A stretch of DNA of 64,000 nucleotides from Opisthocomus hoazin (GCF_030867145.1 NC_134433.1:17395896-17459895); one strand, 5' to 3'; positions 1-11,860 are shown, counted from the stretch's first letter. Notes: generated by a model not told the origin, from the sequence alone. Made by a program: numbers and translations.

Positions 1-2176
1 GTTTGAAAATCCCTTCTTAAATGTGGTCAGAGTACTCCTGCAAGTTTTCAGATGCGATTCACTAGACACTGATCAGCAAAATATCAGGACAGACAGGGAG
101 TGAAGTTACGCACTCTTGGCCTTTGACTAGCAGAGTTTCAGATTCCGATTAATGAGGTCTGAATGCGCGCAGGAAAAGCTGTTCATTGTTACAGTCTCTG
201 TGCTGCAAAGGTTAAGGGAGCCTCAGAAGTCCCTAACACTTGTCAGGCCACAGGGCCAGCCGCTGTCCCACTCACAACGCTGGCACTAGCCCAGTGGTTA
301 CAAGGCTGCACATGTCTACTCCTAGAGCGTCTGTTGGTGCATTTCAGCTCAGTCCTGCCCACGTAGATATGCCTACAATGCACATAAATGGGCCTGGGCC
401 CTTGCTGAATCACTGAGACAGTTTATGAACTCAGCCCGACTTCGCATCCTATGTATGCTTGTGCACAAATGATGCAGAGATCAACAAGTCTGGATCCGAG
501 AAGATGTTACTGAAATTACAGGTCAGCATATGTACAGTAGTTCCAGCCACCAGTTTGCAAGATGGAACACTGCTAAAGGTGGATGAGAGGAAAATGGCAT
601 CTTGTAGTAAAACTGTTCTGTTAACATGTTTTAGTGTTTATTGATTTAAGATGCCAAGCAGAAAAGGCTGCTTCACAAATGTTCATAGACATCAGCATAA
701 AGCATCTACTCACTCTTCATGTTTAACTTTTCCACAGCTGGGCTCTATCAGTTTCCTTTTGCATATCAGAAGGTGAACACCCTCAGTTATCCTTGGATGT
801 GCCTGCAATCTTCCCGGACTAAGCTGTTTGTGCTAGCCCTAGGTTCAGTGGTTCACTGAAGTGAAGGAGAGCAGGATTTGATGTTTTTTAATTTCACTGG
901 GCCATGCCCTGAAAAACACTAAGGTCTCAGCTCTCACTGAGGGCAAGGGGAATTGGTGGCACTCAGCATGACAATGAATTCTGAATTCCTTATTTCCTTC
1001 TCTCCCCCAGAACAAAGATGTTTAAATAAGTTCCTCTCCTTGCTAAAGCAGGTGGAAAAAGGACATTCCTAAGGCAAGCTTACACAGAAATATTTGAAGT
1101 TACAACATCTGTTGAGCCCCCATCACTTTCACAGTTTTCTGGTGAAACCTTTTAAATGCCTCTCTTGATAAGGAATAGAAATCCGAGTCACTCTTTGTTC
1201 TTGGTCCAGAGTAACAAGTCACTTTTATTTATCGATAAAGCTATTGCACTTTCAGTGCCTTTTGCTAAAGCTGAGATGAAGCTTCAATCTGAAGACGTGC
1301 CTCTATTTCCAGATTTAATCATCAGTGCTGTAGAAAGAGTCTTCTGTAAAATAAACAAAGGCCAGTTATGAGTGTTTTTAAATTTTCAGTTTTACAGCCT
1401 TCCTATGTCATCACTCAGTTGAACAAATTAAAAAAACCCACACAATGCAAGTCAATTAATCCGTGTATGTACTTATTTTTATTTCAAGACTAGAGTCCTG
1501 CAATTCAAAACTAGACAAACCCCCTATTTCTCACTTTGGTGCTTTCTCTCTTTAATTTACCAGGAGAGAAAAGTTTTACAGGGAGAAGTAATACCTCATT
1601 CACTGAACCAAGTAGAAAAAGGACAGGTGATGGAGAAGAACTGCTTTCAGTTTCACTTAATTACTTGGACTGAGGGGAAACAATACTGCTTAGGAACAGA
1701 AAAGCAGAGGAGGATGTTAGCAAAGAGAGAAGTGTTAAGCTTCACAGCCTGTCTGGGGCAGAGTGGGGAAAAAGACTTACCTACTGCCTATGTATCAGTG
1801 CAAACTCAACTGGAGGTATTGTCTGGTGTGATTAAATCAATGCTTCTACTGAATATGCAACTTTGACTACAGAGAAAAATAATTTTACCTCCTGCCTTCT
1901 AAAACTATTATTTCAGTCTCCATTCGGTGTTGGATCAGACAGACCTGGGACAGAACATCTGTTCTGTGAAATCTTTTGTCCTAATCTCTGCTTACAGTAC
2001 GGAAGGTACTGCACTGTTCATAGTAGCATAATTTGAAAGGCACAATACATGTTACTCTGAGTCAAGAGAGTGAAAACATACTGGCTCTGAAGCAATGCTT
2101 GTTTAATGCAACCTCATAAGAACCCACTGCGCGTTGGAATCTAAAGAGCTTGGTGATATTCTGAGTATTAGCTTTT
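1..2176. other. 3' flank / 3'UTR region of XAF1, no further gene seen
   Basis: No exon of a known gene is recognisable here on either strand. The part next to 2177 is presumably the 3'UTR of the minus-strand XAF1 gene. In human the next gene beyond XAF1 is FBXO39, but nothing in these 2.2 kb reads as an FBXO39 exon, so that gene would lie left of the window. The short ORFs here (for example plus 1156-1371 and 1627-1866) have no family resemblance that I can see. Confidence 0.6.
1478..1483 (-). terminator. candidate XAF1 polyadenylation signal
   Basis: On the minus strand this reads AATAAA, about 700 bases past the XAF1 stop codon. A second AATAAA lies at 1224-1229 and an ATTAAA variant closer in at 2102-2107. 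Which is used cannot be told from sequence alone. Confidence 0.3.
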
Positions 2177-5100
2177 CTAGATGCACTTCCTCTGCAAAAT
2201 ATCCCATTGTTCCTATTAACCCAATGTCAAATAATCCTGAATTATGAATTCTATTCTAAATTTCTGAAATTCTGCGGTACCTCTTTCTCCATGGCTTGAT
2301 TTTTGTTTCATTCTAGCATTTTTCAAAGATGTCAAACGTAGACATTTGATCTAGAAAAACAATTAGCAGTCATATCAGAGAAGAATTTAACATTATATTC
2401 AACATCCAATCATATTTAATAGGGAGGCAACTGGGCCCCTTTGTTGGGATGGAAGATTATTTAAAGCCCCATCTCTGATGCAGCTGAGATATAATCATAC
2501 TATTTGCCTAGCAGGAACAATATCAGCCTTCAGCAAATAAGGACAGTTGCTGAAGACTTTCCAGGATTTGAGCTTAAAATTAATGGCTTGACTCATGGTT
2601 ATTATTTTCCTAAGACTCCAGCAGACCATAGGCAATGGAACTTGTTTGTGTAGATGTAAGCATAAATAGTCAATGGAATTGAAGTCCATGCTTTACAGAG
2701 AGAATGTACCTATGGTCAGCATTTCAAGAAGCTATGGAATCCAGAAACTGGCACTAGGACCCCAGGCAGTGTGGAGATAAGTAGTGACTCTGTAGGTATG
2801 GCCCTTTGCATGCAGCAGGCAGAGTCCAATGTGTCACTTCTCACCTCATGTTTCCGAAGGGTTGGGAGCGGCAGAATAATGTTGCAATGGGCACAGGTCA
2901 TCAGCATGTCAAAAGACTGCCCGTCTTTAAGACCTTGAGGTGATGTGGAAAGTTCACCTCTTGTGGGAGAAGGAAAGCCAATCTTTTTCTTCTTTGGGGG
3001 TTTAAGCAAGGTTTTGGAGGTCAGTGGCTGGTTGCTTTCTTTCTCTTTGGGACGGACATCTTTCCACGCCGTTGCATTCTCAGAGGAGGAAGAGGGAACC
3101 AGGGAGGAAGAAGACTGTGGTGGATCACTGCTGAGTCTTGAAGTTGACTGGCCAGGAAGAACTTTTGTCAGCTTATTGACTGCACTGCATTGATTCTGTT
3201 AAAAGAGAGCATTGGCATTGCACCCAGCTGTGTGGTATGTTGTGATTTGCAACAGACATCAGTCATGGGGAGGGATAGTGGACCCCACCTCACAGTGATG
3301 CTTCAGCTGAATACATTGTGTCATGAAAACTATAGTTTAAAGAGCAAAGACACACTGCCCTTTCTTACCTAACATATAGCTTTTCAGAGGAAAAAAAATG
3401 GCTGGAAATTAAGCACAGACCATTTTCTTATTCAGTTTCAAATGTGCTTACCAGATGTTGGAAGTACTGGTCATCTGGGAATGACTTATTGCACTTCTGA
3501 CAAAGATTGCCACCAGTACCTTCAGAAGGAAAAAGAATTGAGAAACACAGTACTGACTGTAGTCATCTAGACAGGCTGCTCAGATCCACTTATGCTCACT
3601 GGTTCTAGAGAAGCACAGAATTCTGATTCCACTGGCGAAGAAGGAATTAGAGTTGTCACTACATTCTGCTTTTAGCACTACTCAAAACCAATCCGCTGTC
3701 CCTTCTCGCAAATTTAAGAATATTTGAAACTCCACTCCAGCCCTGTCTTCTGTGGCTCAAGATGCTTCACTCCTACCCTGGCCTACCTAATTCTGTTGCT
3801 AGGGGTTTTTGCTCTCTGTAGTTTATTTTGCCAACCACTGCTCCTACTCCTACTGATGCCTGTTCTTTTCTGGAATCATTGACAGGATTCATTAATTTTT
3901 TCTCTTGACATGCTCTGTCCAATACCTTAGGCCTAATAAAGCTGCACTCAGCTTCAAGAAATCAAGGTACGAATCAATGGCTTTATATATGAAGTAGGAG
4001 GAAATTCTAAATCATGCTTCCTCCTGTGCGACAAATAGAAAGAGGAAGAAGTTCCTCTTATTTTCTGACAGAAGGAATTTCACTTCCAGGATATAAGGGA
4101 GGCATAAATGAACATGGCCAATGAGCTACCAGTCAGTGGAACCACTCTGGCTTTACAATAACCAGCATAATAGAAAACAACATTTGGCCCTTTCACTGTG
4201 ATTGGTTAAACAACAATCCCCTCCAGCCTGGATTACTGACTATCGTAGAGAAGGCAGGAGAGTTTTCATGAAGATTTAACAGAGTTGACCCAGTTCATGA
4301 CAATGAGGAATTTTGCTTACCAGTAGGGCAAATAAATGTTGCATTAGTGGATGCTTCACTGGTTTGAAAGCTCACATCGTTATGAAAGGACACACCACTG
4401 TTCTGACAAATATCTTTGTGTTTGTTCTGGTCTTTGTACATGATGTATTTATTACACTCCCAGCACCACTCTGTTCGGCTGGCACAGGTGTTCAGGTGTT
4501 CCTGCAGCTTGTTGAAGGGCATTTCAAGCTCACAGATCTTGCATTTCATTGCTCGTTTGTGGCATTCCTTCATCTGCACGTGAATAGAGGAAATTATTGC
4601 AAATTCTCTATCAGTACTAAAACAGGGCCTTGTGTGAGAGCAATGAGTGGCTGTTTAAGAATGCCCTCCTTGAGGGGTATCTACACAACCAAATTCAGGC
4701 TTAGCTATATTAGGAGTTCGCCTATCTAGGCTATCTTTAATTTAGGATGATTTCAGCAATATAAGGCAAAACGTGAATCAGTAGCTGTGAAGATATCCTG
4801 TGTCAGTACAGGCTAGTAACAGAGCAGGAGCCCATCTAGAAAATTCCAATACTTTGCCTACCACCACCAAGAGAATCCTGCTGTGTCTTCACTGCTTTGG
4901 TTCCTCGAAATGCTTAGACTACAGCTAGCAGGGACAAGCTGCTCTCACTTCTGAGCCTCTGCCAGTTCTTTTGTGAATCTTCTCCTTAGCTGTTTCCTTG
5001 ACTCTCGTTTTGTATAACCACTCCTTTGGAAAACCAAGTAATACGAGTGTGGGGGCAGAATGGAAATGTCTTTGAGAAACCCTCAAAGAACATCAGCTTG

Positions 5101-8100
5101 AGCTGCCAAGGATGAGAAAGTAATAGATTACCTCCTGGAACAGACTGTCACATCACAACTAGATGGGCAACCACCATAGGATATACTTAGTTACGAGGGG
5201 GAAAAGGCATGCCAAACACTGCAACTGTTGAGATATTTAAGTTTCTTCATGGTCTGGGGCAGGAGCTGGGGATTTACATGTTTTTTTGCTGTGTTGAGCC
5301 CATTACTGTGACTCTTGGTGGCTGGTTAAAGGGGTCAGCCTAGAAGGTAAAAAGTACTGCACTCCTTACTTACCTCATGATGCTCCAACTGGTATTGCTG
5401 CATGCTTTGGTGACAAAGATTACATCTGACCTGCAAGCAAAACATACAACAGTTCATTTGGAGCACAGGAGGATGGTTAGTACTTTCGTATGTCAATACA
5501 ACTTCAAGCTTCTGAGATGATCCTCCTGTCATTTTCATCCCAATCATCGACAACCTGTTGGTGAATTTTTGTTTCTCTGTCAGGCCTGAGCTGTGTTTAT
5601 GAGATTTTGAGGAAAACAGGTATCTCGGATTCTGAAGGAAGCTGTCATTCTGTGTGAGCATCCAGTTTTCAAAGGTGCCCATGTGAAATGCAAAGTGCGA
5701 TGGGAAATAACGAGTCTGTATTCAAAATTCTGACTGAAGTTTAACTTAAAAGTATACATCTGATATTCAGCTAGTAAGACAGAATAAAAAATCATGCCCA
5801 TGTATTCATGCTTCAGCGTAGTACCTCTAGCTACAGGGTTCTTAATGCTATACTAAAAATGCTATTGTCTCACTATATGAAGAGCTGATAAATTTACTCT
5901 GCCAGTTCAGTTTTGTTAAAAAAGTGCACTGTTGTCATAGCTTTGTACAAGCAAGGTTTATGTCAGATCAGGTACTGCCTGTCTTCCTCTAATCAAATCA
6001 TTTACCTTGCATGCTCTGGCTAGTTCACAAGCATTAGAAGTAGGTATCCATAACTGATATGTAATTTGTATTGCTGGGGAAACTGAGATACCACAGTGGA
6101 AGCTTTATTCCACTCTCTTAAGCTGAGTGTGCAATAAGATCAAAAGGTGCTGTAACCAGGCCTGTAGGGTCATATCAGACCCTTACAGATTTTCTGGTCA
6201 AACAATTACAGATGTTCAAATCTAGTTAATATAGAGCACAGTACCATGAATCTACTACTTCAGGGCTGACAGAGCTTTTTGATATTTGCAACAAAACCCT
6301 GAAGAACGTGTAGCATTCCTTACCTGCTTGTGTGCTTCTGTTTGATGGTCTTTCATATCCTTTTGGGCAACTGGTTCATCACATTCTGGACAGAGACTGA
6401 GAAAGCGCAAGCAGTGGGCCTCATGGAGGGAGAAATTGGCAGCAGACACATCTCGTTTACTACGGAGCACATAAATGGGAAAGAGAGAAGAGTAGATTAA
6501 CTGGTATGGTGGGTTGACCCCAGCCAGCAGCCAAGCACCCACACAGCTGCTCGCTCACCACCACCCCACCCACACCCCCACACACTCCCACAACCCCCAC
6601 ACCCCCCCCACACACATTCCCACACACACCCCTCCATACCCCCCCCCAGACACATGCAGACACAGACAGACACACAGACACACACAGACACACACAGACA
6701 CAGACACACAGACACAGACACACACAGACACACACAGACACAGACAGACACAGACAGACACAGACAGACACACACACACGGTGGGACAGAGCAGGCAAAT
6801 TGTAGGTTGAAATAAAGACAGTTCAGTACTTGAAGGAAAGCGGGGGGGGGTGGGGTGGGGGTGGGGGGGACGGACGGACGGACGGACGGACAAGTGAAGC
6901 AAATGAGTTCACTTATCACCTCCCACAGGCACACCTATGCCCAACCAGTCTTTGAACAATAGCCACCTTGGAAGAAAAACAAAACCCAAACCCAATCCTG
7001 TTCTTACGCTAATGCAGTTTTTATCCTGAGCATGAGGTTATACAGTTTGGAATATCTCTTTGGTCAGTTTGGGTCAGGTGTCCGGGCTGTGTCCCTTCCG
7101 AAACTCTTGCTCACCCCCAGCTCACTGCGGCAGAGGCAGAGTAGGGAAAAAGAAAAACCTGACACTGTGCAAGCACTGTTCAACAAAAGCCAACACACTG
7201 GTGTGTTATCAACACTGTTTCAGCCACAAATACAGAACACAGCACCACAGGGGCTGCAATGAAGAAAATTAACTCCATTCCAGCCACATCCAGCACAACT
7301 GGTTATAAGACAATTAGTTTGTCCCTAAAAAATAGATATAAGTATTTGTCTTTGCGATTCATCTCAAGGAGACATTTAGAGACTGAATTCTGTTACTTAT
7401 TCTGTTCTGCCATATTACCAGGAATACTTCTGAAAGGGACAGGGCAGCTGCTGGAGGGTCCTGGTGTGTTTGTCCAACAGTTGTTTCAGGTAAACCTCCA
7501 GCTGTTGTTTACACTGTTTACAAATGTGGAAAGAAAAGAAGAGTCCCTGTTCTCGGTGTCGTCTAAACCATCACAAAATTTACAGCTCTCTCGCTCCCAG
7601 TGAACCAATTTAAGGTAGCCCAGCCAAGCAGCTGCTCTGTTCAGATGAAGACTACCTGTGAGCTGAGATACACAGATGTTACCATGCTCAGTGGGTTCAG
7701 GAAGAGCCACTTAAGTTCATCTGGGAAATCACTTATGTGACTTTAATAACAGATGTGTACACAACATTAGTGACAAGAATTGAGATACAGTTCAACAGGG
7801 CTTGGGTAAGACCTCCCAAGAAGCTTCTAGGTGCAAACTTTCAGCAGTGTAAGACTTCCACTGCTCCCCTTGAAACAGCTTCACAACATCAGCACACCAG
7901 CTGATTTTTGACTTCCTCTGACAGCAGAGCCTGGGACCCTGATCCCACGGGACAAGTCTTAGGATATCTCCCTCACTGCCCTCACTTCAGGAGCAGAGAC
8001 ATTAATGTTCCACACAACAGGAAGCAACGGGTATCGCTGTCGTTTCAAAGCCTTTACTGCAGTGGGCCCAAGACCAGGCAGGAGGAGGTACTGATGCCTG

Positions 8101-9956
8101 ACACAAGAGAGTGATGGTCGTTAGGACGTGACAGCTGGACGTAAGCCCATGCAAGCTTTCTAGCCTACGAGAGCAGGAAACATCATGGTCTAGCCCCAGC
8201 TGTCAACTAAGCACCAGACAGCCACTCACTCACTCCCCCCCCAGCGGGATGGGGGAGAAAATCAGAAGGGTAAAAGTGAGAAAACTCGTGGGTTGAGGCA
8301 GTTTAACAGGTAAAGCAAAAGCCGTGCACGCAAGCAAAGCAAAATAAGGAATTAATTCACCACTTCCTATCATCAGGCAGGTGTTCAGCCATCTCCAGGA
8401 AAGCAGGACTCCATCATGCTTAACGGTTACTTGGGAAGACAAACACCATCACTCTGAACATCTGCCCCTTCCTTCTTCTTCCCCCTGCTTTATATGCTGA
8501 GCATGACACCCCTATGGCATGGAATATCCCTTAGGTCTGCTGGGATCAGCTGTCCCAGCTGTGTCCCCTCACAGCTTCTTGTGCACCTACTCGCTGATGG
8601 GGTGGGGTAAGGAGCAGAAAAGGCCTTGACTCTGTGTAAGCACTGCCCAGCAATGACAAAAACATCCCTGTATTATCAACACTGTTTTCAGCACAAATCC
8701 AAAACATAGCCCCATACTAGCTACTATGAAGAAAATTAACTCTATCCCAGCCAAAACCCACATGGAAGACTGCCTGAAAGGACATGTACACTTCCAGCTC
8801 TGCTACTTTGAGATGTGTGAGGCAGAATAGCTGATGCCATCTGGGCTTTCTGCACTAGTCTTTGTTCCAAACTCTGGCATCATGTCTAGGCCACAGAACC
8901 AGTCTGGCCAACGTATTTGGTGGTCGCTCAGTGTGGAGGGAATGGCCAGGATGAGGCCACGTAAATTACGAACAGCCCAGCCCTAAGACAGAGCAGCCAC
9001 AGCAAAAAAGCCCTGGGGCAGTGAACTCTTCTTTCTTAGAGAAGTTATGTTGCCTCAAGGAAATCTACTTTAGACATGATGGGAAACTTCTCATGATCAT
9101 GATGGATAAGCAATGGAATGGATTTCCTGTGGGAATGTGTCATCTCTGTCACCAGAATTTTAAAGAATTGGTTAGAGGCATCTATCAGAAGTTTTAGGCA
9201 AAGTGGGTCTGACAAGGAGTCTGATCAGTGTGCAGCAACTGCTTCATTCAAAGCATCCCCTACAACCTTTTAGAACATAATGCACAGGCTGTCTTTGTGC
9301 ACGGCTAACCATTGCTTTTCCTTTGTGACCAAATAAAATTGAGTGTAAGCTCATGTTTAATCTTTCTAAGTTTGACTTTTTTTTTTTCAGTTGCAGTGCT
9401 TCACAGTCTTCACTCACATAATTTGCCCAATGGTCTAGCTACTAGTTGAGACACATTATGCTATCCTCATGGCCCCTTTCAGCCTTCTATTCTGTGAGAC
9501 ATGGCCAATTACCCTGAAAAAATGAACATTTTATCACTGAACTGCAAATATAGCAACAGAAACATCAGCCATGGAAAACTGAGGCAGCTGCTGGGTTTGG
9601 CATGGTCCGTGCACTGACTCCTCTGCCAGATACTGCAAAACTACCTACAGTGATATTATGTAAAAAGAGAACATGCAGCATAGGAGAGGGCTGTTGAAGA
9701 ATCCTCTCCACAGTGAAGTAACCAGAAAGCAGCAACCTGGAAACGTGAAAATGCATAAATGCGTACAAAATATTTACTACTCAATCGCTAGCGTACACCA
9801 CTCCTGTCGTGTGGTTCCTCCTCTGCCCCAGTTGCAGAAGACCTAGATAACATTAAGGAAAATCCTAGAAAACTCTTTAAATCCCCACACTATGTAGGAG
9901 TGGAAAGAGAGGAAGATCTCTTACCAATTTTTGCAGAATATGCTCTCTTCTGTCAT
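2177..9956 (-). CDS. XAF1: XIAP-associated factor 1, seven coding exons, 303 aa
   Basis: Coding exons on the minus strand are 9925-9956, 6324-6459, 5374-5430, 4321-4573, 3452-3519, 2845-3195 and 2177-2191. All introns have GT-AG ends and the phases agree, giving 912 nt including the stop (human protein 301 aa). The protein starts [20 protein letters not shown], matching the start of human XAF1. It is a chain of TRAF-type zinc fingers: CxxC pairs at residues 8/11 and in LCPEC, RCNLC, KCKIC, WCWEC, LCQKC and TCAHC, each followed by His and Cys ligands. Between the fifth and last fingers is a Ser/Lys-rich, probably disordered linker (about residues 188-275). The last finger (CAHC with HERKC) gets its final Cys from the 15-nt terminal exon. 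The family is known to be interferon-inducible, to antagonise XIAP and to promote apoptosis. An ISRE-like site lies just upstream. Intron 1 holds two solo LTRs. The first and last exons are tiny and were placed by phase and family homology. Confidence 0.93.
6541..6779. repeat. CA/CAGACA-rich microsatellite
   Basis: The left part is C-rich and CA-rich. From about 6649 it becomes a degenerate CAGA/CACA array. It lies inside the LTR at 6505-7297 and probably expanded after insertion. Long ORFs on both strands here are produced by the repeat and are not genes. Confidence 0.95.
6842..6892. repeat. poly-G run followed by (GGAC)n
   Basis: An interrupted G-run (6842-6869) leads into about five GGAC units. 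It is a second simple-sequence expansion inside the same LTR. Confidence 0.95.
8184..8762 (-). mobile_element. solo LTR of the same ERVL-like family, in XAF1 intron 1
   Basis: Nearly the whole length aligns by eye to the reverse complement of the LTR at 43843-44426. Shared blocks include GGGATAGAGTTAATTTTCTT, the AGTAGCTAGTATGGGGCT block and the tail with the AGTGGCTGTCTGGTGCTTAG-like segment. It is about 579 bp with no internal viral region. It has the same sense as XAF1. The ends are diverged and I see no clean target-site duplication, so the borders are good to within about 5 bases. Confidence 0.85.
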
Positions 9957-10014
9957 GATTTTTCTTTTTATTCTGCTGGATATCCTTTCTTCTAACAGCA
10001 GAGAGGAAAAAAAA

Positions 10015-10028
10015 ACGAAACTGAAAGC
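10015..10028 (+). promoter_or_regulatory. interferon-stimulated response element (ISRE/IRF-E) of XAF1
   Basis: The plus strand reads ACGAAACTGAAAGC, an excellent match to the ISRE/IRF core GAAANNGAAA. It lies 59 bases upstream of the XAF1 ATG (9956, minus strand). XAF1 is a known interferon-stimulated gene, and in human an IRF-1 site has been reported close to its ATG. Site identity is read from sequence; use is inferred. Confidence 0.7.
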
Positions 10029-10336
10029 CTCTGTTGCAGTAACTCCACCCCAAACAGCTACTTGGACAGAAATTCTTTAAAGGAGAACCAGCAGCATTAC
10101 CAGCCAAGTATCAGTTTTTAGTGCGAGTTCCACATACAGATTAGTTCGCTGGTCCTTAGAGGAGCTGCGGGTGCCAGTTTCCCCCTTCCTCAAACAAGTT
10201 TAATGCGCAGTAGCTGGTCCATGCAGCAGGCAGGCTCGCTGCCTGGAGCTGCCGGGGGCTGAAGAGTTCCTCTGCCCCCCTGCCGCAGGGCTGGCTGCCC
10301 TGGCCAGCCTTCACCCCCCAACACCCAGGCATGTCA

Positions 10337-10397
10337 GGTTGGACCAGACGACCTTCAAAGGTCCCTTCCAACCCAAACTACGGTTCTATGATTCTAG
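10337..10397 (+). mobile_element. CR1 LINE 3'-end fragment
   Basis: It contains the standard CR1 3' tail: GGTTGGACCAGACGACCTTC, then a CCCTTCCAACCCAAAC-type block, then TTCTATGATTCTA. Only about 60 bases remain. Confidence 0.85.
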
Positions 10398-10537
10398 TCC
10401 GCACTCTGCTGCCCACAGCCTGCGAGGAGCCAAGCGAGCCTCTGGCTCCCTGAGGAGGGAGGCAGCAGGCTGTGGCAGGCCGCCCGCCCGCGCGCGCCTC
10501 AGGGACGTGAGGGGTGGCAGGACACTGTCTTAGACTC

Positions 10538-10652
10538 ACAGAATCCTAGAATGGTTTGGGTTGGAAGGGACCTTAAAGATCATCTGGTTCCAACCCCCCT
10601 GCCATGGGCAAGGACACTTTCCACTAGAGCAGGTTGCTCAAAGCCCCATCGT
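10538..10652 (-). mobile_element. CR1 LINE 3'-end fragment, inverted relative to 10337
   Basis: This is the reverse complement of the CR1 tail: AGAATCCTAGAATGGTTTGG, then GGAAGGGACCTTAAAGATCA, then the CCATGGGCAAGGACACTTTC and CAGGTTGCTCAAAGCCCCAT blocks. Together with the fragment at 10337-10397 it forms an inverted pair about 140 bases apart. Confidence 0.9.
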
Positions 10653-11855
10653 GTCTCCATCGCTGCTTCCCCAAGAGGGCCGCGGGGAGTCCTGCGTCCA
10701 CCATCTCCCCTCGGCGCCTGGAGTGGCAACAGCTGTGGGGAGCCCTCGGGCCCCATCGCCCCTCCCTGCCCAGCACCTGTGCTGTGTGCTGTGCAGGCGC
10801 AGCTCCAGCGCCTGTCTACAGAGGAACCTGCAGCCCTGCCTGTGAACTCACCACTGATGGTATTTCACTGATAACCATAACATTGCAGTCTACCAGGTTG
10901 CAGTCTGAGCAGGAGCCAGCAGACAGGGAGAGGAAGCACCACGAAACAAACCCTCGAGCACTGCGGTCTGAGCTGCCTTCAGGCAGCGGGCTCTGCTGGC
11001 AGCTGCCCTGCGCCTCACCACGGCTGGTGCCCGCTCGGCCGCAGCCCTTGCCCGGCTGGTGTCACCAGAGCCATTGTTCTCTCAGCACCCAGGCTGGTGG
11101 GCCGCAGGGCCGGTCCGCAGTGAGCGGGGAGGGCAGGGCCATGCTCTGGAGTGGCGGTCATGGCAGCACCCAGCCTCACAAACCCACCTTGGCCTCCCTG
11201 GGGCAATGCTGTTCCACTCAGACACAAACAGCCAGCTGGTGGAGAGGAAATGTTTGCCCACCACCCCCACAGGAGAGAAACCTGGCATTGGTCCTCCAGC
11301 CTCACCTCACCGAGCCCCACAGCGTGGCTGCTCAGCTTTGCCCCAGCAGACTCCCCGGCCCCACTGTTTCCCCAGTGACCCCTGGACCACATCAGGGTAT
11401 CTCAGTGTGTGCGAGGTGATATCTCCAGCCTGCATTAACCAGCTTTACCTTTCCTCCCTAGTGATACTGTCATGGTTGGGACAGACTGACAGCACCAGAG
11501 GCCCCAAGTGCAGCAAGTCCTGCCTGTCACTGGACCTCAGCTGGGTGTCATACAGCTCTACATTTTTACACAAGGAACTTTAGAAGAAATATAAGTTAGA
11601 GAGAAAAAGGAACAGAACTCCACATTTTCATTTCAATGCCATTTTCTGATGGAAGGCTTAGCATTTCTTGTATCTGCCACTACAACTGATCCCTTACAGC
11701 AGCATGATGCAAGCGGCTCTCCTCTGATGTCATAGACCCTGCCCAGTGTGGAACAATGGTACACAGGAGATGCAGAAAGTATGAACTGACCTTCTTAGTT
11801 TGTAAAATGCGGACAATAATATTAATTCTTCCACTTTGCACAAGTATTGGGAAGA
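10653..11855. other. GC-rich intergenic sequence between XAF1 and SLC13A5
   Basis: Several long ORFs cross this stretch on both strands (for example plus 10634-11419), but they overlap the CR1 fragment, have no family motifs, and arise from high GC and few stops. I see no gene. Confidence 0.5.
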
Positions 11856-11860
11856 ATCAT

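Larger units (their letters stand above)
6505..7297 (-). mobile_element. solo LTR (avian ERVL-like), in XAF1 intron 1
   Basis: In minus-strand sense it starts TGTGCTGG, has the family block GGAGTTAATTTTCTTC near its 5' end, and ends near GGGGTCAACCCACC. ACTGG flanks it on both sides (6500-6504 and 7298-7302), which fits a 5-bp target-site duplication. No gag, pol or env is present, so it is a solo LTR. It has the same sense as XAF1. Its length (about 790 bp) is inflated by the simple repeats at 6541-6779 and 6842-6892. It is an old fossil copy, diverged from the copy at 43843. Confidence 0.8.

Noticed and set aside
1-2176. Possible FBXO39 exon
   Set aside because: Expected beyond XAF1 from human order, but no F-box or LRR-like sequence is present.
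4313-4729. Plus-strand ORF of 138 codons
   Set aside because: It is the antisense shadow of XAF1 exon 4321-4573.
6460-6934. Cys/Val-rich and Thr/His-rich ORFs
   Set aside because: They are translations of a CA/CAGACA microsatellite inside an LTR.
10551-11583. 261-codon and 174-codon plus-strand ORFs upstream of XAF1
   Set aside because: They begin inside a CR1 fragment, overlap in different frames, and show no domain or compositional sign of a gene.
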